Source: Anaerolineales bacterium
Lineage (GTDB): Bacteria > Chloroflexota > Anaerolineae > 4572-78 > J111
Length of the DNA: 64,000 bases
NCBI GenBank assembly: GCA_020634855.1
Contig: JACKAU010000013.1
Location: 1 to 64,000, forward strand
Direction: 5' to 3'
The notes beneath the pieces are model-generated. The model was given only the letters and a program-made list of their open reading frames with translations. It did not search any database and had not been told where the DNA came from. Below, one piece after another: positions 1-9,800 of this stretch. How positions within the stretch are numbered: position 1 is the stretch's first letter; the number at the start of each line of letters is the position of its first letter. A program made the translations under genes and the position numbers.

Positions 1-2
1 AT

Positions 3-1787
3 CCGTTGTCGCCGCCTGGTCAGGTACCCGAGTTAGCCAGACGCTCGGTTCTGGCCATCCCTATGATTTCCCGATCCCAACTTATGGGCATAATCTACGC
101 CGATATGCGCCTCATCAACGGCCGCTTTGTCCAGGCCGATGTCGATCTCCTGACGGTGCTGGCTAATCAGGCCGCCGCCGCTCTGGAAAACGCTGCCTGG
201 GCCAGGACGCTGGAACAGCGCGTTGACGAACGCACCGCCGAGTTGACCACCATCAACAGCATCAGCCAGGCGCTCGTGTCTGAATTGGATCTCGAGGCCG
301 TGATCGAACTGGTCGGCGAAAAGCTGCGGGAAATCTTTGCGGTTGAAACGGTCTATTTGGGCTTGTACGACCCGGTTAACGAAAAGATCCACTTTGCCTA
401 CAACTATTATCACGGTCAAAGATATCACGATATGACCATCAACTATGGCGAAGGCTTAGCCTCCAAAGTGATCGAGACACGCCGGCCGATGTTGATCAAT
501 AAAAATGTAATCCAACACTATATTGAGTTTAACGTCGAAGCCAACGACTTCCCGGCCAAATCCTACCTGAGCGTGCCCATCACCGTCAGCGACTCCGGCA
601 GCCAGTCGGGGCAAGCGGTCATCGGGGTGATTAGCGTCCAATCGATCAAGCAGGAGGGCCGCTTCGATGAGGCCGATCTGCGCTTGTTGACGACCATTGC
701 AGCCAATGTGGGCGTAGCGATTCAGAAAGCGCGGCTGTTCGAAGAGACGCAGCAGGCCAAAAACGTGGCCGAAGCGACCGCCGAAGAACTGGCTGAGACA
801 TTAGACCATCTCCGGGCTACTCAGGGACAGCTCATCCAATCGGAAAAAATGGCGGCCTTGGGGCAGTTGATTGCCGGCATCGCTCACGAGGTCAACACGC
901 CGTTGGGGGCTATCCGGGCCTCGATTGGTAACATCTCGCACGCCCTCAACGACTCCATTCGCCAACTGCCGGAACTGTTCAAGCGGTTGAGTCCGGAGCA
1001 GGAGAAAGATTTCTTTGCCTTGCTAGACAAGGCGCTAACCAGCGAGGTAACTTTGTCATCCAGAGAGGAGCGCAAAGCGAAACGAGCCTTGCGCAGTCAC
1101 TTGGAAGATCTCGATCTGGCGGAAGCCGACTTGATTGCCGATACCCTGGCCGATATGGGCGTCTATGATGATGTTGACGCCTTCATCCCGCTATTTCAAT
1201 CCGGTGATATTTCCTTCATTTTACAGGCGGCCTATAATCTGTCCAGCCAACAGAAAAACAGCCAAAATATTACCACAGCGGTCGAACGGGCTTCAAAAGT
1301 GGTCTTTGCCCTCAAGAGTTATGCTCGCTATGGTCAATCGGAGACAATGATCGAGGCCGATGTGACCGAAGGCATCGATGTGGTGCTGACGATTTATCAT
1401 AACCAGCTCAAACGAGGTATTGACGTAACCAAAAATTATGGGCCAGTATCTAAGATTTTGTGTTTACCTGATGAGCTGAATCAAGTTTGGACCAACCTAA
1501 TCCACAACGCCATTCAGGCTATGGACAATCAGGGCGAACTGGAGATTAACGTCTTTCAAGATAATAGTCATGTCGTGGTGCAAATCACCGACTCGGGACC
1601 GGGCATTCCCGACGAGATTAAGCCCCGCATTTTCGAGCCGTTTTTTACCACCAAACCTGCCGGTGAAGGGAGCGGCTTGGGCCTGGACATCGTCCGTAAG
1701 ATTGTTGAGAAGCATGAGGGGAAGATCGAGGTTGACAGCCGGCCCGGTCGTACCACCTTTAGTGTTTTGTTACCTGTCCGCATTTGA
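3..1787 (+). CDS. GAF-domain sensor histidine kinase, 5'-truncated
   Basis: The reading frame is open to the left edge, so the true start lies outside the window. The visible part has the end of one GAF-like domain, a short coiled coil, a second complete GAF domain (about residues 90-245), another coiled coil and a kinase core. The H-box reads GIAHEVNTPLGAIRA (phospho-His near codon 297), the N-box NLIHNAIQAM, and the G boxes DSGPGIPDE and GSGLGLDIV. This is the HWE/HisKA_3-unlike, NtrB-like class seen in multi-GAF kinases. No membrane segment is visible, so the input is probably cytoplasmic. The H-box to N-box spacing is long, with an extra helical segment of about 130 residues (codons 320-450) that is unusual for the family. 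It is followed by response-regulator genes, which suggests a phosphorelay. The kinase assignment is firm; the ligand is unknown. Confidence 0.93.
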   Translation, partial: PLSPPGQVPELARRSVLAIPMISRSQLMGIIYADMRLINGRFVQADVDLLTVLANQAAAALENAAWARTLEQRVDERTAELTTINSISQALVSELDLEAVIELVGEKLREIFAVETVYLGLYDPVNEKIHFAYNYYHGQRYHDMTINYGEGLASKVIETRRPMLINKNVIQHYIEFNVEANDFPAKSYLSVPITVSDSGSQSGQAVIGVISVQSIKQEGRFDEADLRLLTTIAANVGVAIQKARLFEETQQAKNVAEATAEELAETLDHLRATQGQLIQSEKMAALGQLIAGIAHEVNTPLGAIRASIGNISHALNDSIRQLPELFKRLSPEQEKDFFALLDKALTSEVTLSSREERKAKRALRSHLEDLDLAEADLIADTLADMGVYDDVDAFIPLFQSGDISFILQAAYNLSSQQKNSQNITTAVERASKVVFALKSYARYGQSETMIEADVTEGIDVVLTIYHNQLKRGIDVTKNYGPVSKILCLPDELNQVWTNLIHNAIQAMDNQGELEINVFQDNSHVVVQITDSGPGIPDEIKPRIFEPFFTTKPAGEGSGLGLDIVRKIVEKHEGKIEVDSRPGRTTFSVLLPVRI

Positions 1788-1846
1788 GGATCCCTTTGTG
1801 CTATGAGGAAATCCACTGAGGATGGAATTTTGTTGCTACCGCTATA

Positions 1847-1904
1847 CTGGAGCGACAAAGCTTGCTTTGTCATTTAGAGGTCAAAGTAAACTTTGACGCT
1901 CCAG
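1847..1904. repeat. three-stem (cloverleaf-like) inverted repeat
   Basis: The outer arms CTGGAGCG (1847-1854) and CGCTCCAG (1897-1904) enclose two perfect hairpins: GACAAAGC/GCTTTGTC (1854-1871) and GTCAAAGT/ACTTTGAC (1880-1897). Together they can fold as a three-way junction. A decayed relative lies near 63847, which marks this as a dispersed repeat rather than a simple terminator. It sits between the kinase and the next response regulator. Confidence 0.75.
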
Positions 1905-1930
1905 GCCTTTATTTTCAGGGGAGCGTATGA

Positions 1931-2326
1931 ATGGCTAAAAAAGCTATCTTGTGTGTTGATGACGAAAAAATTGTCTTAGATAGTCTCAAAATTCAGATCA
2001 AAAATCGGTTTGGCAACCAATACCAATATGAGTTTGCCGAGAGCGCCGATGAAGCCTTGGAAGTGATCGAAGAGTTAAATGAAGATGGGGTTGAGATCTT
2101 TATGATCGTCTCCGACTGGTTGATGCCGCACATGAAAGGCGACGAACTGCTAATTCAAGTTCACGAACGGTTCCCGAATATTGTCAAAGTGATGTTAACC
2201 GGGCAGGCCGACGCCGACGCGGTCGAACGAACCCAAAAAGAGGCCAATCTCTATCGCTGCCTACATAAACCGTGGGCCGAAGAAACCCTCATCGAAACGA
2301 TTGAGTCGGGTATGGAAACGTTATGA
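1931..2326 (+). CDS. single-domain response regulator (CheY-like)
   Basis: This 131-residue protein is one receiver domain: acidic pocket ILCVDDEK at residues 6-13, phosphoacceptor Asp in SDWLMP near residue 61, the switch segment VMLTGQAD, and the conserved Lys in LHKPW near residue 116. It has no output domain, so it probably shuttles phosphoryl groups between the flanking kinases. The start was chosen over an ATG four bases upstream, which runs into a stop after three codons; a purine-rich AGGGGAG lies 8 bases before. The stop overlaps the next start (ATGA), so the two are translationally coupled. The LTGQAD and HKPW segments match the receiver that opens the next gene, so the two probably arose by duplication. 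Confidence 0.93.
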   Translation: MAKKAILCVDDEKIVLDSLKIQIKNRFGNQYQYEFAESADEALEVIEELNEDGVEIFMIVSDWLMPHMKGDELLIQVHERFPNIVKVMLTGQADADAVERTQKEANLYRCLHKPWAEETLIETIESGMETL

Positions 2327-5300
2327 GTAAACCGGCGATCTTATGCGTCGATGATGAAAAAATCGTCTTGGACAGCCTCAAAGAGCAGCTCCGGCGCGAG
2401 TTTGGCCGTAATTACGATCTGGAAACGGCCGAAAGCGGCGAAGAGGCTCTGGAAATTCTGGAAGAGCTGTTAGAAGAGGGTGTCGAGGTACCGGTTATCA
2501 TCTCAGACCAAATTATGCCGGGTATGAAAGGCAACGAGCTACTCAAGAAGGTGCATGCGATTATGCCCCAGACCTTGAAAATCTTGCTGACGGGTCAAGC
2601 CGATGCTGCCGCCGTAGGAGACGCGCTCAATGAAGCCAAGCTTTATCGCTACATAACTAAACCCTGGGATCAAACCGATCTGGTTTTGACTGTAACTGAG
2701 GCAGCTCGGAGCTATTTCCAAGACAAACAACTCGTCGAAAAGAACGAGGAATTGGCCTATCTTAACGCCACGCTGGAAGCCCAAGTCGAGCAGCGCACCG
2801 CCGAACTTCAAGAGGCCAATACCCAGCTCAAGCAAGAAAATATGGAACGAGCCAGAGTTGAACAGTCGCTGGTGAGGCAGAAAGAGTACTTGGCCGCTTT
2901 GCACGATACGACGCTGGGCTTAATTGGTCGCCTTGACTTGAATGAGTTGTTGGTCGATTTGATTAGTCGGGCTGCCCAATTGTTGGGAACGCAACACGGT
3001 TATATTTACCTGGTTGAAATCGATCAAGCCAGCGGTGAACCGATCCTTAATCGTCGATTGGGAATTGGCGTCTTCGCTAAACTAATCGGCTTCCGGTTGA
3101 AGATGGGGGAAGGCTTGGCCGGCAAAGTTTGGCAGACCGGCCAGCCCAAGGTGGTGGAAAACTACGACGCCTGGGCTGAACGGGCCGCCAACTTTAACTA
3201 CAATTTGGTCCGCACCTTGTTAGGCGTGCCGCTTATGCAAAATATCAACATCGACCTAACCGGCTCCCAAACATTACCGTGGAATATCCATAACAAACTG
3301 GTCCTCCATGCCAACAACCACCAATTGAGAACGGACGCCGGGCAAGTGGTCGTTGGGGTGCTGGGGATGGCTTATGGCCCCGAGTCTAATCAGACCTTCG
3401 GCCCGGATGAGATCGAACTGTTGAGCCGGTTTGCCCAACTGGCTTCGATTGCCCTGGATAACGCCCGCCTTTACGAGCTGGCCCGCCAGGAGAAGGAATA
3501 CTTCGAAGCCCTGGTGCAGCACAGCCCCGTCGCTATTGTCACCACGGATCTGAATCATCACGTGGTCTCCTGGAATCCGGCAGCGGAGAAGTTATTCGGT
3601 TACACTCCGGCGACGGCGATTGGTCGTGATTTAGATGATCTGGTGGCTAACACTGAAGCAATTCACACCGAGGCCCAAAATATTACGCAGTTGACGGCCA
3701 GCGGCGATCAGGTTCACGTCTTAACCAAACGCGCTCATCAGAACGGCAGTTTGATGGACGTCGAACTTTCATCGCTGCCGGTATCGGTGGGTGGGGAGCA
3801 GTTGGGCAATATCATCATCTACCACGATATCACCGAACTCCAACGCGCCCGTAAAGAGGCCGAGGCCGCCAACGAGGCCAAGAGCGCCTTTTTAGCAACG
3901 ATGAGCCACGAGATTCGGACCCCCATGAACGGCGTCATCGGTATGACCAGTTTGCTGCTCGATACCAAATTAACCGCCGAGCAGCGTGACTACACCGAGA
4001 CGATTCGCAACAGCGGCGATGCCCTGCTGACCATTATTAACGACATTCTCGACTTCTCCAAGATCGAAGCCGGCAAAATTGAACTGGAAAACCGCCCCTT
4101 TGATTTGCGCGAGTGTTTAGAAGGAGCGCTCGATCTGTTGGCGACGAAAGCGATGGAAAAGGGCTTGGACCTGGCCTACCACATCGACGCCAACACGCCC
4201 GAAATTATTGCCGGGGATGTGACCCGTCTACGCCAGATTCTGATCAATCTATTGAGTAACGCCGTCAAATTCACGCCGTCGGGTGAAATTGTGATCTCGG
4301 TGGAGAGCGGGCCGGTGGATGACGACTCAACCGTTGAAAAATGGTCACCCGTTCTGCCCCCGCCCGAACCCAACGCGCCGCCCCCGGTGTATGAACTCCA
4401 TTTTGCCGTACGCGATACCGGTATTGGCATTCCGGAGAGCCGCATGCATCGCTTATTTCAAGCTTTCAGTCAAGTCGATGCCTCAACTACGCGCCGTTAC
4501 GGCGGCACCGGGCTGGGATTGGTGATTAGCAAGCATCTTGCCGAACTTATGGGCGGCACGATGTGGGTCGAGAGTGAACCGGATCAGGGAACGACTTTTC
4601 ACTTCACTATTCAAACTGAAGCCATTCCCAATTTGACCTACTCTCATTTGCACGAGGTCCAGCCCAAGTTGAGTGGGAAACGTGTGTTGATTGTCGATGA
4701 CAATACCACTAATCGACGCATCTTGGCGCTGCAAGCCGAATCTTGGGGGATGATACCCCAGGCCGCGGCTACGCCGTCTGAAGCGCTGACCTGGTTAAAA
4801 GAGGGTGCGTCCTTTGATCTGGCGATTTTGGATATGCAAATGCCGGAAATGGATGGTATTACTCTGGCCGCTGAGATACAGCGCTTGAAGCTGGACTTTC
4901 CGCGAGTGATGCTTACCTCGTTAGGCCAACAGGAAGCGATCAATCGGGCCAACGAGGCTGGTATTGAATTTGTGGCTTTTATGAGCAAGCCCTTAAAACC
5001 ATCCCAACTTTTCGATGTTTTAGTTTCCATCTTCTCGGACCAACCTACTCGCTTCCGCCCCAGAGAAAAGACACCGGAGGCGCTGTTAGACGCAACTATG
5101 GGCCAGCGACTCCCATTACGCATTCTGTTGGCCGAAGACCACCCGACCAACCAAAAACTGGCCTTACGCCTACTGGAACGATTAGGCTATCGAGCCGACG
5201 TAGCGGCCAACGGTCTGGAGGCCCTGGAAGCGCTGGAACGCCAGCCCTACGATGTCATCCTGATGGACATGCAAATGCCGGAAATGGACGGTTTGGATAC

Positions 5301-5931
5301 CACGCGCCACATTCGTAGTCACTGGCCGGGCGATCAAGGACCGCATATCATTGCGATGACGGCTAATGCTATGCAGGGTGACCGTGAGTTATGCCTGGCG
5401 GCCGGAATGAACGATTACGTCAGCAAGCCGATCAGGGTCGAAGAGTTGATCAGAGCCTTAACTGAAAGCCGAGCTTTTGACCCATCGCTAGATTACGCAG
5501 AACCGACCACAGCAGTTAGGCCACCGCAAAAGCAAGTCGAGGCGCCACAACCCGATGGACAGATGTCTGACTCATCCCCGTCGTCGGCTGTACTTGATCA
5601 AGCCGCGCTGACGATGTTGCTCGATCTACTGGGCGGCGAAAAGGCGCTGATGGTTGAACTCATTGACAGCTTTCTGGAAGAAGCGCCGCTGCTCTTGGCC
5701 AGACTAAGCCAGGCCGCCCAAGAAGGCGATGCGGCCGGCGTGCGCATGGCCGCCCACACCCTTAAATCCAGCAGCAACGACTTTGGCGCAACTGAGTTAG
5801 CCCGGATGTGTCAGGAACTCGAAGACATCGGCAAGGACGGGCTGTTAATCGATACGACATCGAAAGTAGCCGCGGTTGAGTTGGAATATGATCGCGTCAA
5901 AAGCGCTCTTGATGAAATTCGACACGATTGA
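2323..5931 (+). CDS. hybrid sensor kinase REC-GAF-PAS-HisKA-HATPase-REC-REC-HPt
   Basis: This 1202-residue phosphorelay protein has, in order: an N-terminal receiver (1-125, VDDEK and ISDQIMP), a coiled coil (135-190), a GAF domain (195-385), a PAS domain (390-510, with VVSWNPAAEKLFGYTP), HisKA (FLATMSHEIRTPMNG, phospho-His about 529), HATPase (N-box NLLSNAVKF about 642, DTGIGIP about 698, GGTGLGLVISK), a second receiver (phospho-Asp about 837), a third receiver (VILMDMQMP, Asp about 982) and an HPt domain (AAHTLKSSS, His about 1146). All phosphotransfer residues are present, so a complete His-Asp-His relay can run within one chain. There is no transmembrane segment. It overlaps the upstream regulator by four bases. 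The signal is unknown; the GAF or PAS domain would be the sensor. Confidence 0.95.
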   Translation: MSKPAILCVDDEKIVLDSLKEQLRREFGRNYDLETAESGEEALEILEELLEEGVEVPVIISDQIMPGMKGNELLKKVHAIMPQTLKILLTGQADAAAVGDALNEAKLYRYITKPWDQTDLVLTVTEAARSYFQDKQLVEKNEELAYLNATLEAQVEQRTAELQEANTQLKQENMERARVEQSLVRQKEYLAALHDTTLGLIGRLDLNELLVDLISRAAQLLGTQHGYIYLVEIDQASGEPILNRRLGIGVFAKLIGFRLKMGEGLAGKVWQTGQPKVVENYDAWAERAANFNYNLVRTLLGVPLMQNINIDLTGSQTLPWNIHNKLVLHANNHQLRTDAGQVVVGVLGMAYGPESNQTFGPDEIELLSRFAQLASIALDNARLYELARQEKEYFEALVQHSPVAIVTTDLNHHVVSWNPAAEKLFGYTPATAIGRDLDDLVANTEAIHTEAQNITQLTASGDQVHVLTKRAHQNGSLMDVELSSLPVSVGGEQLGNIIIYHDITELQRARKEAEAANEAKSAFLATMSHEIRTPMNGVIGMTSLLLDTKLTAEQRDYTETIRNSGDALLTIINDILDFSKIEAGKIELENRPFDLRECLEGALDLLATKAMEKGLDLAYHIDANTPEIIAGDVTRLRQILINLLSNAVKFTPSGEIVISVESGPVDDDSTVEKWSPVLPPPEPNAPPPVYELHFAVRDTGIGIPESRMHRLFQAFSQVDASTTRRYGGTGLGLVISKHLAELMGGTMWVESEPDQGTTFHFTIQTEAIPNLTYSHLHEVQPKLSGKRVLIVDDNTTNRRILALQAESWGMIPQAAATPSEALTWLKEGASFDLAILDMQMPEMDGITLAAEIQRLKLDFPRVMLTSLGQQEAINRANEAGIEFVAFMSKPLKPSQLFDVLVSIFSDQPTRFRPREKTPEALLDATMGQRLPLRILLAEDHPTNQKLALRLLERLGYRADVAANGLEALEALERQPYDVILMDMQMPEMDGLDTTRHIRSHWPGDQGPHIIAMTANAMQGDRELCLAAGMNDYVSKPIRVEELIRALTESRAFDPSLDYAEPTTAVRPPQKQVEAPQPDGQMSDSSPSSAVLDQAALTMLLDLLGGEKALMVELIDSFLEEAPLLLARLSQAAQEGDAAGVRMAAHTLKSSSNDFGATELARMCQELEDIGKDGLLIDTTSKVAAVELEYDRVKSALDEIRHD

Positions 5932-5994
5932 TTTTTTAGCGGTTTGTGCTAACCTATTAGCACTGATTTCTACCGTACAAGGAGAACGGGTTCA

Positions 5995-6714
5995 ATGACC
6001 TACGAACACGGCCATATCTTGGTGGTCGATGACCATAAAACCAATCGACTAAAATTGGCCCTTGGTTTGAAACAGCAAGGACATACCACTGCCGATGCTG
6101 AAAATGGCCGGCAAGCCCTGGACCTGCTGCGCGAGCAGTCCTTTGATTTAGTCTTGCTCGATATCCTCATGCCGGAAATGGATGGTTATGAGGTGCTGGC
6201 CGAAATGAAAAAAGATAGTATCCTTCGCGATATTCCGGTCATCGTTATCTCGGCCCAAGACGAAATGTCCAGTGTGGTTAAAGGCATCGAGCTGGGCGCA
6301 GAGGATTATTTGCCCAAAACCTTCGATCCCGTTCTGCTCAAAGCCAGAATTAGCGCCTGCCTGGAAAAAAAACGGCTGCGCGATCAGGAGGTGGAATACT
6401 TGCGCCAAGTCCTGCAGGTAACCAAAGCCGCCGCCGCCGTTGAATCGAACAACTTTGATGCGGACAGTCTGACCGGCGTCGCGGCCCGTGAGGATGAGTT
6501 GGGCCAGTTAGCTCGCGTTTTCCAGCGTATGGCTCTCGAAGTGTATGCCCGGGAACAGCGATTAAAACAGCAGGTCCAGGAATTACGCATCGAGATCGAC
6601 CGCACCCGTCAGGCTCAGCAAGTAGACCAGATTACCGGCACGGATTACTTTAAGACCCTGCGTCGCAAAGCCCAGGATTTGCGGGGTAACCTTGAAGACA
6701 CTGAGGAAGAGTAG
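5995..6714 (+). CDS. response regulator with HAMP-like coiled-coil output
   Basis: A 239-residue protein. Residues 5-125 form a receiver with HILVVDDH, phospho-Asp in LLDILMPEMDG near residue 54 and the switch Lys in YLPKTFD. Residues 130-230 are helical: a segment reading AREDELGQLARVFQRMA resembles the second helix of HAMP domains, followed by a charged coiled coil. There is no DNA-binding or enzymatic domain, so output is probably by protein contact, as for similar REC-HAMP proteins near cyclase or kinase genes. An AAGGAG ribosome site lies about 10 bases before the ATG. The gap after the hybrid kinase holds a 7-bp stem-loop (GTGCTAA/TTAGCAC, 5946-5963) without a T-run. It is a likely partner of the hybrid kinase. 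Confidence 0.9.
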   Translation: MTYEHGHILVVDDHKTNRLKLALGLKQQGHTTADAENGRQALDLLREQSFDLVLLDILMPEMDGYEVLAEMKKDSILRDIPVIVISAQDEMSSVVKGIELGAEDYLPKTFDPVLLKARISACLEKKRLRDQEVEYLRQVLQVTKAAAAVESNNFDADSLTGVAAREDELGQLARVFQRMALEVYAREQRLKQQVQELRIEIDRTRQAQQVDQITGTDYFKTLRRKAQDLRGNLEDTEEE

Positions 6715-6734
6715 GGCTGCCCCGCCCCACCATT

Positions 6735-6808
6735 TTGTGCCCCCTTCAAACGATGTTATAATCGTCCTATCGTAAACTGTTAGCCCAAGGTCGGCCTGCG
6801 CCGGCCTT
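6735..6808 (+). promoter_or_regulatory. candidate promoter and leader hairpin of the glycosylation cluster
   Basis: TTGTGC (6735-6740), a 16-base spacer and TATAAT (6757-6762) resemble a sigma-70 promoter. Downstream, AAGGTCGGC (6787-6795) and GCCGGCCTT (6800-6808) pair over nine positions (one G-U) with a four-base loop, just before the first membrane-protein gene. With no long T-run it could be a weak terminator of the signalling operon or an mRNA leader stem. Confidence 0.45.
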
Positions 6809-6823
6809 TGTTGTCTGTGAGTT

Positions 6824-9800
6824 ATGACTCGAACACGGTTAATGAGAATTGAGCAGGGCGCGCTGTTCCTGCTGGTCCTACTCTATATTATCGTGGCCAA
6901 TGCCCATGCCGGGTTGGCCCCGTTGACCACCGGCCCCGATGAATTGGCCCACTACGAGTACGTCAATTTCATCGCCGAACACGGTCATCTCCCCCTCAAT
7001 TCCGCCGAGCGCAGTCAAGCCGCTTACAAATCCGATCAGCCGCCGCTGTATCACCTGATCGCCGCGCTGCCGGCCTCGCTGGTCGATACCACCGGCCCGC
7101 CCTATCTTAAACGTTACAGTGACAACGAACGCCGCCCGCTGATCGAGCAGACTCGCCATGCCTGGGGGCTCCACAACACCGAAGATGAATATCCGCCTTA
7201 TCGTAGCGAAGTTTGGCGCTGGCATATCGGTCGTTGGGTGTCGATAATATTCGGCGCGGCTGCCATCATTGTGACCTATTTCATCGCCCGAGGGGTGCCT
7301 TTCCCTCCGGTCGATATTGGCCCATCCTTGCCCCGGCAACTATTAGAGCGGATTATCCTCGCTCTTGGTGCGGCCGCCGTTGTCGCCTTCATCCCCCGCT
7401 TCGCCTTGACCGGCTCGATGCTCAATTATGAAACTGCGCTCGCCTTCTTCGCAGCCCTCTTTCTATGGCAATTGCTAAAGATATCAAAGGCTGAGGCTGA
7501 GAATCCACAATTCATAATCCACAACCCTGAACCTACGCCCTCCAATCTCCAATCTCCAGTCTCCAATTACCAATTACCAATTACTAACCTCCTCCTCCTC
7601 GGTTTGTTCACGGGACTGGCCATCACCACCAAACTCAGCGCCCTGATTCTACCGTTTGAAGCGGTGGTCGGTTTGGCGTTAATCGCCCGCCACTACGGCT
7701 GGCCTTGGCCCCGGTGGCTGCGGGCGGTCGCGATTACCGCTACCGCGACGCTGGTCACGGTCAGTTGGTGGTTCGGCTTTGTGATCTATCAATTCAACAC
7801 CGTGACTGAAGATGGTTGGTGGACCGGCCTGCTGCGCCCCCTCATCGCCGCCGACGCCAGCGACGCCACCACCAACCGGCTGCTCAGCTTTCTCACCGGC
7901 GGTCAAGCCGGTTTCACCGCCGCCATCGACAACCTCGAGTCCGGCCCTCCCTGGCAATGGTTAACCACCATATATCGCACCTTCTGGATCGTCGGCATCG
8001 AAGGCCAACAACCGTTCGGTCTCGTGGGGCTGCTAATTGCCCTGGCTCTATGCCTCATTGCCGTTTTCGGCCTCATCCGTCTCTGGCAATTAGCCGCCGC
8101 TAGCCGTCAGCAGTCAGCAGATAGCGGTCAGCAGATAGCGGTCAGCCATCAGCCATCAGCCATCAGTGGTCAGCGGTCAGCTACCCATCTCCAATCTCCA
8201 ATCTCCAATCTCCAGCCGTCAATTATCAATTATCAATTATCAATTATCAATTATCAACTGCTTCTTCTCGCCCTCGCCGCCGCCTTCATCCTGCCGCTCA
8301 TTCGCTACGCCGCTACCTTCAGCCTGGCCGACACCGCTCAAGGCCGCCATATTTTATTTCTAGCCGCCCCGGCCTTTGCCATCCTACTCGTTTGGGGCTT
8401 CACTGCCGCCAGCCGTCAATTATCAATTATCCATTATCCATTATCCATTAAACCCTACCTGCCGCTCGTGCCTGCGGCCTTTCTCTTTTTCTGGAGTCTG
8501 GCTCAACTCTACACTATGTCCTGGGCCTATCTACCGCCCTTACCGGTACGGACGACTGTGCTGCCAACGGAGTTAACGCACCCCATCGATCACCCCATGA
8601 ATGACGCGGTAACGCTGTTGGGTTACGAAACCCATTTGGACTTCGAGCATCAAGTCGTTCAGGCCGATATCTATTGGCAGGCGACCGCTGTCAGTCCGGT
8701 CGATTATCTGACGGAGATTAAGCTGTTGGACGAAAACGGCGATGAACGCTCCCAGTGGCTTGGTTATCCTGCCGACGGGCGCTATCCGACCCGGGCTTGG
8801 GATCCCGGCGACATCATTCGCGATACGACTTGGCTGCCGGTCGGCAACTTGGAGCCGGGTGACTACACCCTCCAACTCAATCTGCTGCCCACAACCGCCG
8901 GCAATCCCCTGATCGGTCTGACTGTTCCATCTATGGACACACCGCGTGAATTGGGGCAGATCACTCTGCCCAGCGTCGATCCCTATGTCTCAAATCATCG
9001 TCTGTCGCTGACCGACTCGGTCCAGGCGAAGGTGGGTTATGCCGTGCGTCATAATGGCGTACCGCTCACCGAACCGGCGACCTTCCGTTATCGGGAGTCA
9101 ATCATTGTGACATACAATACCACTGCGCCGGATGAGGCAATCGATCTTAAAGTTGTCGGCCCGGTAAGCGCCGGGCAGCCGCTCTTTGAGCCGGTTCGCC
9201 AATGGGACAATACCGCCCTCTTCATCGTCGGCCCTGGCTGGTCAACCGGTGACTATCGACTTCGGCTAACCGGCGGCGATGATTCGCCCATCACATCTGA
9301 GCCGTTGTTCAACGTCATCGATCGCTGGGAGCGCAGTTTCACCGAGCCGTCTATGACCTATCACCTTGACGCTAACTTTGCCGATCAAGTGAAATTATTG
9401 GGTTATGATTTACCCACACGCCGAATGGAAGCCGGCGGCGGGCTGCCGGTAACTGTGTATTGGCAAGGACTGGATTGGATGGGTCAAAGCTACACCATCT
9501 TTTCCCGGCTTCTAGCGACCGACAGGAGCGCCCACGGCGGGCGCGACCGCCTGCCCCGCGAGGGCTACCGGACCCTTTACTGGGCGCCCGGCGAAATCGT
9601 CACCGATCCGTTTGGCGTACCGGTTGACGCCGATGCCCCCGACGGCATCTATTATCTCAATCTGGGCCTCTACCGGGAAGCCGACCAGCATGCTGTTTCA
9701 CTGCCGCTAGTGCAAGACGGCCAACCCATCGACGCCACCAGCGTAACCATCGGCCCCATCAAAATCGGCCGCACACCCCCCGACTTCGTTCTTCCCTCCG

